This document shows, one piece after another, positions 51,326 through 61,600 of a stretch of DNA of 64,000 nucleotides. A program made the position numbers and the translations under genes. Within the stretch, counting starts at the first letter, position 1; each line of letters begins with the position of its first letter. The DNA is from Fumia sp045121595 (GTDB taxonomy: Bacteria > Bacillota > Clostridia > Oscillospirales > Ruminococcaceae): the NCBI GenBank assembly GCA_045121595.1, contig JBGVGI010000069.1:3436-67435 (forward strand), in the 5' to 3' direction. The notes under the pieces are model-generated. The model was not told the origin of the DNA and did not search any database. It was given only the letters and a program-made list of their open reading frames with translations.

Positions 51326-52309
51326 TTATTTGAAAAACGCTTCCAAAAATTCATCAAGCGGTCCGTCATACAAGGCTTCGCAGAGGAAGGAATAGGTCAT
51401 CTGGTCACCATTTGCATAGTAAATATGAGTTTTACCCTCATACTCAAACAAATCAAGGTCGCTGCAGTTGATATTAAGACCCGTCTGCAAAAGCTCGTAA
51501 TCATCTGCTGAGAAAACAACACCATTTTTTGGAATTCTGTCCTCATCACTGAACATCATAATGGGATTATGAAGTCCCACTTCCCAGTGTTCAAAATTTT
51601 GTGTTCTATAGATATATGGGGCGTATCTGCAGGCAGGCAGACGCTCAAGACAAATCATATAATAATATCCGTTTGCATATCTCAAAACAGGGCAGGCATT
51701 ATATCGTTCTTTGGTATAAGAACATTTATCAGGCATCATCTTCCAGTTTACAAGGTCTTTGCTTTCTGCAAAAAAGCTTGTAAATGGTTCTCCTATTTCA
51801 GGGATATCAAATCCTTCTTCGGCACATACTTCAATTGCAATAACGTATTTGTCACCGCCCTTACAAACTGAAGTGTTCCACATTCTGCGGTCAGGACAGT
51901 TTATAATATCTTTTTCTTCCCAGTTTTTAAGGTCCTTTGTCGAAAACATTTTTACAGTATGGCCACCACGGGGATCGTGCCACTCAGTTTGATTTTCTGA
52001 CTGATACATCGTAAGTGCTTTGTCATCACGGGTAGAAGTTGCAAAAGCATAAAGAGTATCACCGTCCACAAAGCCCGAAGCAAAATAACAGTTTTCGCCA
52101 AAAGGTTCTGACACCTCATTCGTTTTAAGGTTTCTTACGCGAATATACTGTTTATTCACTTTTTCGTCAGGTTCGACACTCTCGACAATAACAGGAACGC
52201 CGTTAAACATAACGGGTGTCTGCTCCATACCGCGTTTTATTGCACCAAGTTTTTTAATAACAGGAGCAGAGCCTACCTTTTGATGAAGTCCGTATAAAAA
52301 TTCGCTCAT
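51326..52309 (-). CDS. Five-bladed propeller protein, GH43/GH32-like
   Basis: 327 residues with beta-propeller spacing (VMFNGVPVIVESV, NCYFASGFVDGDTLYAF, MFSTKDLKNWEEK, FAESKDLVNWKMM, YRTQNFEHWEVG). Two or three similar SKDLxxW blades match the GH43-type furanosidase fold, and CSDLDLFEYEGKTHIYYANGD near the C-terminus is typical. The usual three-acid catalytic set cannot be assigned with confidence. No signal peptide is present. It is the last gene in the operon with two putative glycosidases, so it probably removes a further side-chain sugar. Confidence 0.65.
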   Translation of the reverse strand: MSEFLYGLHQKVGSAPVIKKLGAIKRGMEQTPVMFNGVPVIVESVEPDEKVNKQYIRVRNLKTNEVSEPFGENCYFASGFVDGDTLYAFATSTRDDKALTMYQSENQTEWHDPRGGHTVKMFSTKDLKNWEEKDIINCPDRRMWNTSVCKGGDKYVIAIEVCAEEGFDIPEIGEPFTSFFAESKDLVNWKMMPDKCSYTKERYNACPVLRYANGYYYMICLERLPACRYAPYIYRTQNFEHWEVGLHNPIMMFSDEDRIPKNGVVFSADDYELLQTGLNINCSDLDLFEYEGKTHIYYANGDQMTYSFLCEALYDGPLDEFLEAFFK

Positions 52310-52319
52310 TTTTATCCTC

Positions 52320-54824
52320 CTAACTTCCGAGTTTCACATCACGGAACAATTTAACCTGATTATTTTTGATATACTCTCTGTCAAAAGAAACTTTCTTTTC
52401 AGTACTGTAAGCGTATATTTCATCACCCGTACAGGTATCAAACTCGTATACGCCTTCTTTTTCAGCGAAAGGAATTTCTGTTTTGAAAATAACTTTATTT
52501 ACTTTTTCAAAAGCAAGGGAAAGTTTTTCTCCCCTGAGTGACGTTATTTTTGCAAAAAATTCACCTTTATTATAAATAGCTTCCACTTTAAATCCACCCT
52601 GTGCCATAAGTGAAAAAGCATAGCTTTTATCATTTCGTACAGCAGGGAAAAGTCTTACAGTACCATCAAAGCTCTGCAAAAGCATTTCGTTTATCGCAGT
52701 AGATATAATCGGCAACGTTTCGTAATCAAAATGCCTGAAATTATATTTAGGTGTACTGGCTTTTTCATGGGTAAAATCATTTTCCGTCAGATAACTGTCA
52801 TATGGATTTTGGTACACCTGAAGCCCGTCAGGGCAGTCAGCTCCAAAACCTTGCGGATATATCATCCACGTATTTATGGTGTTTTCTATATACTTATCAA
52901 GCAAATCAGATAATCCCATACGTGCAAGATAAATAGGCTCCATACACCATTGCATACACTTTCCGTCTTCAGAATTCTCATCACACGGTGCATGCAAACA
53001 AACACTGTTATAAACAAGGTCAAAAATTTTAGATCCCTCATCTTTTATACCTATATTACCCGACGGGAAAAGCAAGGACATTTCGATATCGGGAAATCCG
53101 TAGGTATCATTCTTACGCTCGCCGAAAGTTCTTCGTTTAAGTTCGTTTGTACCCGTTAGTCTGCCGATTGCCAACACGTCTTCACCTTTGATATCGTAAC
53201 CTTTTCCTATACCATGCAAAAACTTGCCGTTTTTATATTCATCAGGATACATCGGCAGGGTTACTTCTTTGTATGGGAATAAATTTCCAAGAACTTCTTT
53301 GTATTTATCATCATTCTTTTCTTTGATGAGAGCTTTAAAAAGCACCTCAATCATAACGTAATCGGTAATACTGTCATCATACAAAGGCGAACCTTCATAG
53401 CAAAGGCTTTCCGAAATGCGGTAAAATCCGTTTTCATCCTTTTTAAGCTTATCAATATAAAACTCGGCAACACTTTCCATAACAGGCAACGCTTTTTTGA
53501 AGAAATCCTTATCACCTGTATAAAGATAATGGGTATAAAGCATCATCGCAATCTGTGCACCGGGAGTAAAATTGCTCCCCGCCTCGACGTCATTTCTTCC
53601 GAGTCGGTCGCAGATATCACAGTAAAAAGCGCCCTTTGAATTTTTGTATTTCTTAGCAAAATTTTCTGCCATGGGTAACTGATTTATCCTGAAATTATAG
53701 TAAGTTTTTAAAAGTTCAGGATGGTTTGCGGCATCAAGCGGATGACAGGCGTGTTGCATATTGTAATGGAAAAAGTGATTCCACGGAACAAAATCGTGAT
53801 AAAATCCCCACAAACCGTTGCAAAAATGCGAGGGATATTCGCCCTTCATTGAACTGTTTGCGTAATAAAGATTTAAGTACCACAAATTTTCACGGTAATC
53901 GTTTTCTGTGGGCAGAGAAACAAAGGATTTACTCCAGAAATCCGCCCAACTGCCTGAATGTTCCGAATAAAGCTTTTCATAACCTTTTTTGGAGGCATTC
54001 ATCACAAGTTTTTCTGCTTTTTTAGATGCATCTTCTTTATTTTCGCCGGTAGCAACAGAGATATAATATGTAAGACTATGATTTTTACTCTGCTCGGCTT
54101 CGGCGGTTGCCGTGTGCTTACCCATAGTCTTTAGATCAATTTTGTCGTCTGAAACAGGCAGACATGCAACACAAAAAGTTGTGCCGTTCAATTCCTGTAC
54201 TATTTTTATTATTTTTTCATCCGCAAAAGAAGATGTTCCTGAAAGCCCTATACTTTTATCGTTTCGGTGAAAAAGATACCAGAACCACATAGTTCTGCTT
54301 CCCCATCTTTCCAGTTTTGCCGAAACGGGAAGTTCGTCCTCACTATCAACATCCATATGAATAACCGCAACCTTATCCTCCAAGACAAAGGCGGTTACAT
54401 CGGTTTTTATAAAAGGAGTTTTGGAAGAAATTTTTGCAGTACCATCGTAAAGAGAAAGTCTTGCCTCAAAATCCTCCTGATACAAAAATTCAAACGCAGG
54501 GCAATTAAGGTCAATTGTAAAACTTGCACCATGTCGGCAGGTAGTAAGATTTTCGCTACCCTCAATAAAAGGCGTATCCATCCATGGAACATCAAGTGAC
54601 GCACACTCAGGGTTTACGGGAGACGGTGCATCATCCCACAGATCAGTTTTATTAATAGCTATATTTATCTTGTTTTCCGAGGTCCACAAAAGGCACCCTA
54701 CGTCGCCATTTCCTATCGGAAGTCCGTAAGTTGCATCATGTGAAGGCGTCTTGAAAACAACGTCATGGCTTTCTAAAATCTCTTTATAATCAATCCTAAA
54801 ATCGCGGTCACAACTTATATTCAT
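52320..54824 (-). CDS. GH95-like putative alpha-L-fucosidase/galactosidase
   Basis: 834 residues. The N-terminal beta-sandwich domain (LPIGNGDVGCLLW near residue 35, as in DUF5703/GH95 proteins) leads to an (alpha/alpha)6 barrel with GLWGFYHDFVPWNHFFHYN near residue 350, MAENFAKKY, and ITDYVMIEVLF. A C-terminal beta domain (DGTVRLFPAVRNDKSYAF then MAQGGFKVEA) follows. GH95 members cleave alpha-1,2-L-fucose or related linkages. The length of about 830 and domain order fit GH95 or a near relative. Its start overlaps the previous stop (ATGA) and no signal peptide is present. Confidence 0.75.
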   Translation of the reverse strand: MNISCDRDFRIDYKEILESHDVVFKTPSHDATYGLPIGNGDVGCLLWTSENKINIAINKTDLWDDAPSPVNPECASLDVPWMDTPFIEGSENLTTCRHGASFTIDLNCPAFEFLYQEDFEARLSLYDGTAKISSKTPFIKTDVTAFVLEDKVAVIHMDVDSEDELPVSAKLERWGSRTMWFWYLFHRNDKSIGLSGTSSFADEKIIKIVQELNGTTFCVACLPVSDDKIDLKTMGKHTATAEAEQSKNHSLTYYISVATGENKEDASKKAEKLVMNASKKGYEKLYSEHSGSWADFWSKSFVSLPTENDYRENLWYLNLYYANSSMKGEYPSHFCNGLWGFYHDFVPWNHFFHYNMQHACHPLDAANHPELLKTYYNFRINQLPMAENFAKKYKNSKGAFYCDICDRLGRNDVEAGSNFTPGAQIAMMLYTHYLYTGDKDFFKKALPVMESVAEFYIDKLKKDENGFYRISESLCYEGSPLYDDSITDYVMIEVLFKALIKEKNDDKYKEVLGNLFPYKEVTLPMYPDEYKNGKFLHGIGKGYDIKGEDVLAIGRLTGTNELKRRTFGERKNDTYGFPDIEMSLLFPSGNIGIKDEGSKIFDLVYNSVCLHAPCDENSEDGKCMQWCMEPIYLARMGLSDLLDKYIENTINTWMIYPQGFGADCPDGLQVYQNPYDSYLTENDFTHEKASTPKYNFRHFDYETLPIISTAINEMLLQSFDGTVRLFPAVRNDKSYAFSLMAQGGFKVEAIYNKGEFFAKITSLRGEKLSLAFEKVNKVIFKTEIPFAEKEGVYEFDTCTGDEIYAYSTEKKVSFDREYIKNNQVKLFRDVKLGS

Positions 54825-56815
54825 AACTCGATTATAACCCCTTCAAACGGACTTATATTGTCAATTTCGAAGAACTGATAACGTCCGCCGTAAATATTTT
54901 CTTGCTTTTTGGATTTAATTTTCTTGCTCTTTTTATACATAAAATGAAGTTTCCCGCATTTTTTATCGGTTCTCACCGCAACAGTAACTTTACCCGAGTC
55001 GTCATTCGTCGTGTTAAAAAGTGTGACACAAATTCGGTTTTCATTTGTTAAAGTTATATTTCTGATAAGGTGATAGTCATCAACAAAGGAAATAAGCTTT
55101 CCTTTTGAAAGATATACAAAAAGACGTTTTAACTGTTTTGCCTTGAAAGTATCGGAAACCCAGTCAAAAGGATAATACCCCGCTACGCAGACCTTGCCGC
55201 CTTTTTCGTTTTCACAAACGCCAAGACAACATTCTGCCATCACCTTATCACTGTAATCAACGATAGATGCTATATTTTCACAATTTTCTTTCGTTGCCTT
55301 AAAGCCGTAAGCATCGTTTGGATGGAATGCCTGCCTGCCGTTTCGTGTACCATTTTCAATCCCTTCATTCAAAGGATGAGCAAGATAAAATTCCCTTGCA
55401 TCGACGGGAATTTCTTTTTCGGTTTCAAATCCCGTAAGCTCAGAAAATCCCATTCCATTGAGCGTATCAAGCGCTTTGGAATCAAGATAAACTCCACCCG
55501 AAAGAATTTCTTCGAGCTTTTCTTTTTCGTATGCCAAAGGAGATTTTCCTCTGAACATAGTAACGTTCGCCTTGTCATTATGGTAACATTCGGGCAAACC
55601 CAAAGTGAAAATTTCCCTTGCAAAGGTAGCGTACATTTCGCCGTCGGTGTCAAAATATCTTCCCTCGGGAACTGCAGACTGACTGTAAATGCTCCAACCC
55701 GTATGAATACCCTCAGGGGTAAGACCTTTTAAAAGCTCTGCTTGTTTTTTGTAAAATTTATTGAGTTTTGCTATAGCTTTCAGGTGCGGAATAACAGTTT
55801 CCGCCTTTTCGCCCGTCTCACCGGGAACGATATTGAATGCCGCACCCGTACAACCTACTGTCATACTCATGGAAGCCTCAATTGCTGTTGATTTGGGGCT
55901 TTTTTTGATAAGTTGATGAGGGAAATTTTCAATTTCCGACTGAATAACAGTAACACAGGATGGCAGATATGCGTTCTGTCTGCCTGACTGCTCCTGCTTT
56001 CTTACAATGTGATTGCGGTAGTTTTCGTCCTCGTAAGCACCACCGCCGGGACGCCACATAATCTCATATTTTCCGTTATCCGAAAGGGCATTAGCATAAC
56101 GCTCAAACTGATAACCCTCAAAATATCTTTCACCCGTCATAAAACCTAAAGTGATGCCTTCATCAATATCTCTGACGGTTTTTCCTATGGTAGCAAGAAG
56201 ATTTACAATGGCATCACTCTGGTGGTCAAGCCAGAGTTTTCTTAAGGGTACATTTTCTTTATTAAGTTCTTTTTTCAGTTCTTCTCTTGTATAAGAGAAA
56301 TTATTCTTTCTGTTGAAGGTGTCAATACAGTTATCGCAAAAACAACCCCAGCCTATCGGCATATGGCCATATCGCACGTCATCGTCTATCCAGATGAAAT
56401 CAGGATTTGCCGAGCAAAGTTTTGTATACGCAGGTTTTACGTACTCATCAAGGTATTTTTCGTTACGCATACAGTAACTGCCCTTGCAGACTTCACCGTC
56501 GATATTGGTCATATAGGTATACTTATCCCCAAGCCCGTTTTCGAGTTGTTCGCAGTGGTGACCTATTGTTGCTAAAATATTTATACCGCCCTCGAAGCCT
56601 TTTTGCTTTGCCTCATTAATTCTATCTTTCATAATCTCAAGGCGGTGGGAAAGTTCATCCAAAGTCAAAGGGATATGAGTTGTAGAAGTAAATAAAGCAA
56701 TCTGGGAGATACCACAGTCATACTTTTTAAGAAGTTTTAACATTTCAGAATAATTATCATCATCGTACCACGTGTACTCTGCAAGGCGGATAGAATGAAG
56801 AACTTGATTTTTCAT
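54821..56815 (-). CDS. Putative glycosidase with beta-galactosidase-like barrel
   Basis: 664 residues. The N-terminal part is barrel-like with AEYTWYDDDNYSEM, FIWIDDDVRYGH and GWGCFCDNCIDTF (a Cys cluster also seen in GH42-related proteins), followed by a Gly-rich segment and a beta-sandwich-rich C-terminus (RICVTLFNTTNDDSGKVTVAV). The match is only at fold level; the family cannot be assigned. The two acidic catalytic residues are not certain. It lies 55 bases downstream of the transporter gene and overlaps the GH95-like gene by four bases. It is cytoplasmic. Confidence 0.55.
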   Translation of the reverse strand: MKNQVLHSIRLAEYTWYDDDNYSEMLKLLKKYDCGISQIALFTSTTHIPLTLDELSHRLEIMKDRINEAKQKGFEGGINILATIGHHCEQLENGLGDKYTYMTNIDGEVCKGSYCMRNEKYLDEYVKPAYTKLCSANPDFIWIDDDVRYGHMPIGWGCFCDNCIDTFNRKNNFSYTREELKKELNKENVPLRKLWLDHQSDAIVNLLATIGKTVRDIDEGITLGFMTGERYFEGYQFERYANALSDNGKYEIMWRPGGGAYEDENYRNHIVRKQEQSGRQNAYLPSCVTVIQSEIENFPHQLIKKSPKSTAIEASMSMTVGCTGAAFNIVPGETGEKAETVIPHLKAIAKLNKFYKKQAELLKGLTPEGIHTGWSIYSQSAVPEGRYFDTDGEMYATFAREIFTLGLPECYHNDKANVTMFRGKSPLAYEKEKLEEILSGGVYLDSKALDTLNGMGFSELTGFETEKEIPVDAREFYLAHPLNEGIENGTRNGRQAFHPNDAYGFKATKENCENIASIVDYSDKVMAECCLGVCENEKGGKVCVAGYYPFDWVSDTFKAKQLKRLFVYLSKGKLISFVDDYHLIRNITLTNENRICVTLFNTTNDDSGKVTVAVRTDKKCGKLHFMYKKSKKIKSKKQENIYGGRYQFFEIDNISPFEGVIIEL

Positions 56816-56870
56816 AGAATAACCTCACTTTATATTTTCATTTTACATAATAATTTTTAAAAAGGCAATA

Positions 56871-57719
56871 TTACTGCACAAAACATATTGCAATCAGTGA
56901 TATTATTCCACCCGTGATCCCGATGCTTTGCCGTGGCGAAAGCTTTTCCTTAAACAAAAAAACTGACACTAACGATGATGCAACAATGGTGCTTCCGTTG
57001 ATTAACGGGAAGAAAAGCTGGCTCGGCATAATACCCGACAGTTTTAAATTGATATAGTTCATAATGAATACACAAACACCGCATATAAAGCAGATAAACA
57101 ATACTTTTTTATCTGAAACCTGAGTATCAAGCTTTCCTTTGCTTTGTATCAGGCAAAAAACAACGGCACATATAAAAGCAACGAATAAAAATCCCGAACT
57201 TTCATCCTTGTGCACCGATGCCTGATGTATTTTTTGCAAAATTCCGATTGCTCCCTGAAACAAAAAAGCAAGAAAAGTGAAGAAAAACCATGATTTCTGA
57301 GCCTTTGTTGAATTGTTTTTCTCAAAAGATAAATACAAAAAGAAAATAAGTACAAGTATCGTCAAAACCTTAAAGATACTTAACTTCTCTCCAAAAAAAG
57401 CACCTGAAAGTGACGGAATTATCATAGAAGAAGTAGTGAAAAGTAAAGTAAGATGCATGGGTCCTTTGTTTAAAGCAAGAAGCTTATACTGTGCCGAAAT
57501 AAGAGTAACAACTCCAAAAATCACACCCGTAACAACGGTATACAATGAAATATTATCCGTAATCATAAGTATACCGAATGCAACAATACAAACGATGTAT
57601 GAAAGAAAATTAAAGGTTATTGCAGAAAGATTTGTTGTAAATTTTCTTTTAGCCAGATAATTTGAAAGACTATTATGCAACACCATAGATGAAATTGACG
57701 TTAAAATTGCGTAAATCAC
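56871..57719 (-). CDS. EamA/DMT-superfamily transporter
   Basis: About 282 residues with ten hydrophobic helices, in two similar halves (GPMHLTLLFTTSSMIIPSL and SQLFFPLINGSTIVASSL) characteristic of the drug/metabolite transporter superfamily. Members carry sugars, amino acids or drugs. The start is taken as GTG at 57719, with AAGGTGAG as ribosome site. The longer in-frame ATG at 57764 lies upstream of the promoter's -10 box and cannot be in the transcript. It is the first gene of the transporter/glycosidase operon and could exchange a glycan-derived compound. Confidence 0.75.
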   Translation of the reverse strand: MIYAILTSISSMVLHNSLSNYLAKRKFTTNLSAITFNFLSYIVCIVAFGILMITDNISLYTVVTGVIFGVVTLISAQYKLLALNKGPMHLTLLFTTSSMIIPSLSGAFFGEKLSIFKVLTILVLIFFLYLSFEKNNSTKAQKSWFFFTFLAFLFQGAIGILQKIHQASVHKDESSGFLFVAFICAVVFCLIQSKGKLDTQVSDKKVLFICFICGVCVFIMNYINLKLSGIMPSQLFFPLINGSTIVASSLVSVFLFKEKLSPRQSIGITGGIISLIAICFVQ

Positions 57720-57746
57720 TATAATACTCACCTTGTTTTTTTGAAA

Positions 57747-57805
57747 ATTATACCATATATTCATCGGCTTTTCTCTTGATTTTTCGTCATAAAATATGGT
57801 ATAAT
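57747..57805. promoter_or_regulatory. Divergent promoter pair within a 12-bp inverted repeat
   Basis: ATTATACCATAT (57747-57758) and ATATGGTATAAT (57794-57805) are perfect inverted copies, 35 bases apart. Each contains the extended -10 TGGTATAAT: on the minus strand for the transporter/glycosidase operon (-10 at 57747-57752), on the plus strand for the AraC gene (-10 at 57800-57805, with -35 TTGATT at 57776-57781 and an 18-base spacer). Confidence 0.7.
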
Positions 57806-57824
57806 CGTCAAAAGAGGTGTCGCT

Positions 57825-58643
57825 ATGTGGAACAGTAAATTTACAAAAATAAAAATCCCCAAACTCAATTCATTTGATTTTCAAATTAAATATAACGAGC
57901 TCTACAGAAAAAACCATACGCACCAGATAGATTTGCATATTCATAATGAATTTGAGATTTATATTAATCTCTCGGGAGACGTTTCCTTTCTGGTGGAAAA
58001 TTCACTTTATCCTCTTTCGAGAGGTGACGTTATTTTAGCACGTCCTGGCGAACTGCACCACTGCGTTTACCGCAGTGACAAACCTCACAGACACTTCTGG
58101 ATTTTGTTCGACTGCGAAAAAAACAGTGATTTACTTGATTTTTTAAAGCCTTTTTATAACGATAATTATATTTCACCCAAGGGTACACTCAGAGAAGAAT
58201 TGCTTGATATCTGCAATTCATTTACAGATGAACAGATTTCCGAAGAAGAAAAAATTTATCTGTTTTTCAGAATTTTTGCCATCTTAAAGCAAAGCAAAAA
58301 TGAGGAAACAAAGATAAGCCCCAAGTTACCACAAGACCTCAGTAAAATCGTAAACTACATCGACGAACACATTTACGAGCAACTTACAGTTAAGGAGATT
58401 TCAAGTAAGTTGTATATAAGTCAAAGTACCCTTGAACGGCGTTTCAGGGAAATTCTGAACATCACTCCACTGGAATTCATAAAAAAGAAAAAACTTATTT
58501 TAGCGGCACAGTTATTACATTCGGGCGAGTCAGTTCTGCAAACGGGAACAAAACTCGGTTATAACGACAACTCTTATTTTATCAAGCTTTTTAAAAGCTA
58601 CTACGGTTGCACCCCATTTGAATACAAAAAGAAAAAGCACTGA
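57825..58643 (+). CDS. AraC-family transcriptional regulator
   Basis: 272 residues. A cupin-type N-terminal domain (HQIDLHIHNEFEIYINLSG near residue 32, GDVILARPGELHHCVYR near residue 68) is followed by a complete AraC domain with two helix-turn-helices (LTVKEISSKLYISQSTLERRF and SVLQTGTKLGYNDNSYFIK), ending in YYGCTPFEYKKK. GAGGTG lies 6 bases before the ATG. It faces the transporter/glycosidase operon across a short divergent promoter and probably controls it in response to a sugar. Confidence 0.9.
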   Translation: MWNSKFTKIKIPKLNSFDFQIKYNELYRKNHTHQIDLHIHNEFEIYINLSGDVSFLVENSLYPLSRGDVILARPGELHHCVYRSDKPHRHFWILFDCEKNSDLLDFLKPFYNDNYISPKGTLREELLDICNSFTDEQISEEEKIYLFFRIFAILKQSKNEETKISPKLPQDLSKIVNYIDEHIYEQLTVKEISSKLYISQSTLERRFREILNITPLEFIKKKKLILAAQLLHSGESVLQTGTKLGYNDNSYFIKLFKSYYGCTPFEYKKKKH

Positions 58644-58664
58644 CCGTTTCGGTCAGTGCTTTTT
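58633..58664. terminator. Bidirectional terminator
   Basis: The 13-bp stem AAAAGCACTGACC / GGTCAGTGCTTTT has a 5-base loop, with T-runs on both strands. It includes the stop of the AraC gene and closes the oxidoreductase gene on the opposite strand. Confidence 0.88.
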
Positions 58665-58678
58665 AAGTTTTAAACGAA

Positions 58679-61600
58679 TTATTCGCTCATTGCAGCGAGG
58701 CGAGCGTATTTATCTGCAGCAGCAGCTTCTGCTTTTTCGAAGAGTGCTTCAGCACGTTCGGGGTTAGCACGAGCCAAAGAGTTATAACGAACTTCGTTCA
58801 TGATAAAGTCTTTGTATGCAGCTGTAGGAGCCTTACTGTCGAGGTGGAAGGGGTTCTTACCTTCAGCTTTGAGACGAGGATCGAATCTGAACAAGTGCCA
58901 GTAACCGGACTGTACAGCACGTTTTTCTTCAGCCTGAGCCTGAACCATACCACCCTTGATACCATGGTTGATACAAGGAGCGTAAGCAATTACGAGAGAA
59001 GGACCGTTGTAGCTTTCAGCTTCAACGAATGCTTTGAGGCACTGGTTGTAGTCTGCGCCCATAGAAACCTGAGCAGTGTAAACGTAACCGTAGCTCATAG
59101 CGATAGCAGCGAGGTCTTTCTTCTTAACGTCTTTACCTGCAGCAGCGAACTGAGCGATAGCACCTGTAGGTGTAGATTTAGAAGACTGACCGCCTGTGTT
59201 GGAGTAAACTTCTGTATCGAATACGAGGATGTTTACGTCCTGACCGGAAGCGATAACGTGGTCGAGACCGCCGAAGCCGATATCGTAAGCCCATCCGTCA
59301 CCACCGAGAATCCATACGGATTTCTTAGCAAGGTAATCTTTGGATTTGAGGATTTCTTTAGCAGCGTCGCAACCGCAGTTTTCCAAAGCAGCGATGAGTT
59401 TTTCAGCAGCAGCTTTGTTGGAAGCACCACAGTCAACTGTGTTGAGATATTCGCTGACAGCAGCTTTTGTTTCTTCAGTCTTAGGAGTCAAAGCTTTAAT
59501 CTTTTCGATAGCAGCTTTTCTGATTGTATCCTGAGCTAAGAACATACCGTAACCGTATTCAGCGTTATCTTCAAAGAGGGAGTTAGCCCAAGCAGGACCA
59601 AAACCAGATTTGTTAACGGTGTAAGGAGTAGAAGGTGCGGAACCGCCCCAGATAGAAGAACAACCTGTTGCGTTAGCAATATACATTCTGTCACCGTAAA
59701 GCTGAGTTACGAGTTTAGCGTAAGGTGTTTCACCACAACCAGCACAAGCACCGGAGAATTCGAGCAAGGGCTGTTTGAACTGGCTACCTTTAACTGTTGT
59801 TTCTTTGAATTTTTCAAATACTTCGGGTTTTTCGGGCAAATCGAAGAGATAGTTAAATCCGTTCTGTTTTTCTCTCTGGCTGTCAAGAGATACCATTTCG
59901 AGAGCTTTTTCACCCTTCTTACCGGGACATACGTTAGCACAGAGGCCACAGTTTAAGCAGTCGAGAACAGAGATACCGATAGCAAATTTCATACCGGGCA
60001 TACCTGTCATATCTGCACATTCCTGACCAGCAGGCAAGTTCTGAGCTTCAGCTTCTGTTACAGCGTAAGGACGGATAACAGCGTGAGGACAAACGAGAGA
60101 ACAGAAACCACACTGGATACAGTTTTCGGATTTCCATACAGGAACGTCAACAGCTACACCACGTTTTTCAAATGCAGCAGTACCCTGAGGGAATGTACCG
60201 TCTGTACGGTCGCCTGTAAATGTGGAAACGGGCAATTCGTTACCTTTCTGACGGGAAACAGGAATTACGATGTCGTTTACAAAATCAACAACGTCTTTTC
60301 TGTCACCTGTTGCTTTAACAACGAGGTCTGTGTCAGCAGCGTTTTTCCAAGCGTCGGGAACTTTTACTTCGTGAACGTCAGTTGCACCACGGTCGATAGC
60401 GTCATGGTTCATCTTAACGATAGCTTCACCCTTCTTGGAGTAAGAAGCAGTAGCTGCGTCTTTCATATATTTGATAGCGTCATCGGAAGGAATGATGTTA
60501 GCGAGTTTGAAGAATGCAGACTGCAATACAGTGTTGATTCTTCCGCCGAGGCCGATTTCTTTACCGATCTTGATACCGTCGATTGTGTAGAGTTTAATGC
60601 CGTTTTCAGCAATATATCTCTTCATCTGACCGGGAAGGTTCTTATCGAGTTCTTCATCAGACCATTCGCAGTTTAAGAGGAATGTTCCGCCAGGTTTAAC
60701 GTCTTCTACCATCTCATATTTTGTAACGTAAGCAGGGTTGTGACAAGCAACGAAGTCTGCTTTGTTGATGAGGTAGGTGGATTTGATCTTGGACTTACCA
60801 AAACGGAGGTGAGAAATTGTAACACCACCGGATTTCTTGGAGTCGTAATCGAAGTAAGCCTGAGCGTTCATATCAGTGTGGTCACCGATAATCTTGATGG
60901 AGTTCTTGTTAGCACCAACAGTACCGTCAGCACCAAGACCCCAGAATTTACAGCTTGTGATGTCAGCAGGTGTTGTGGAGGGGTTTTCACCGAGTTCCAA
61001 AGAAAGGTTTGTAACGTCGTCCACGATACCGATTGTGAATACTTTCTTAGCTGTGTTTTTGTAAACTGCAACGATCTGTGCAGGAGTTGTATCTTTAGAA
61101 CCAAGACCATATCTGCCTGTGAATACAGGTGTATTATGGAATTTGCTGTCACGGAGTGCAGCAACAACGTCGAGGTACAAGGGTTCACCCATAGCACCGG
61201 GTTCTTTTGTTCTGTCCAAAACTGTGAGCTGTTTTGCAGTTTCAGGGATAGCATCGATAAGGTGTTTAGCAGAGAAAGGTCTGTAAAGTCTTACTTTAAC
61301 AAGACCGTATTTGCCACCGTTTGCGTTGAGGTAATCGATTGTTTCTTCGATTGTATCGCAAACAGAACCCATAGCGATGATAACGTGTTCTGCATCAGCA
61401 GCACCGTAGTAGTTGAAGAGTTTGTAGTCAGTGCCGATTTTAGCATTAACTTTAGCCATATATTCTTCTACAACAGCAGGAACTTCGTTGTAATATGTGT
61501 TACAAGCTTCTCTTGCCTGGAAGAAGATGTCAGGGTTCTGAGCAGAACCTCTCAATACGGGGTGGTTAGGATTCAAAGAACGATTTCTGTATTCGTTGAT

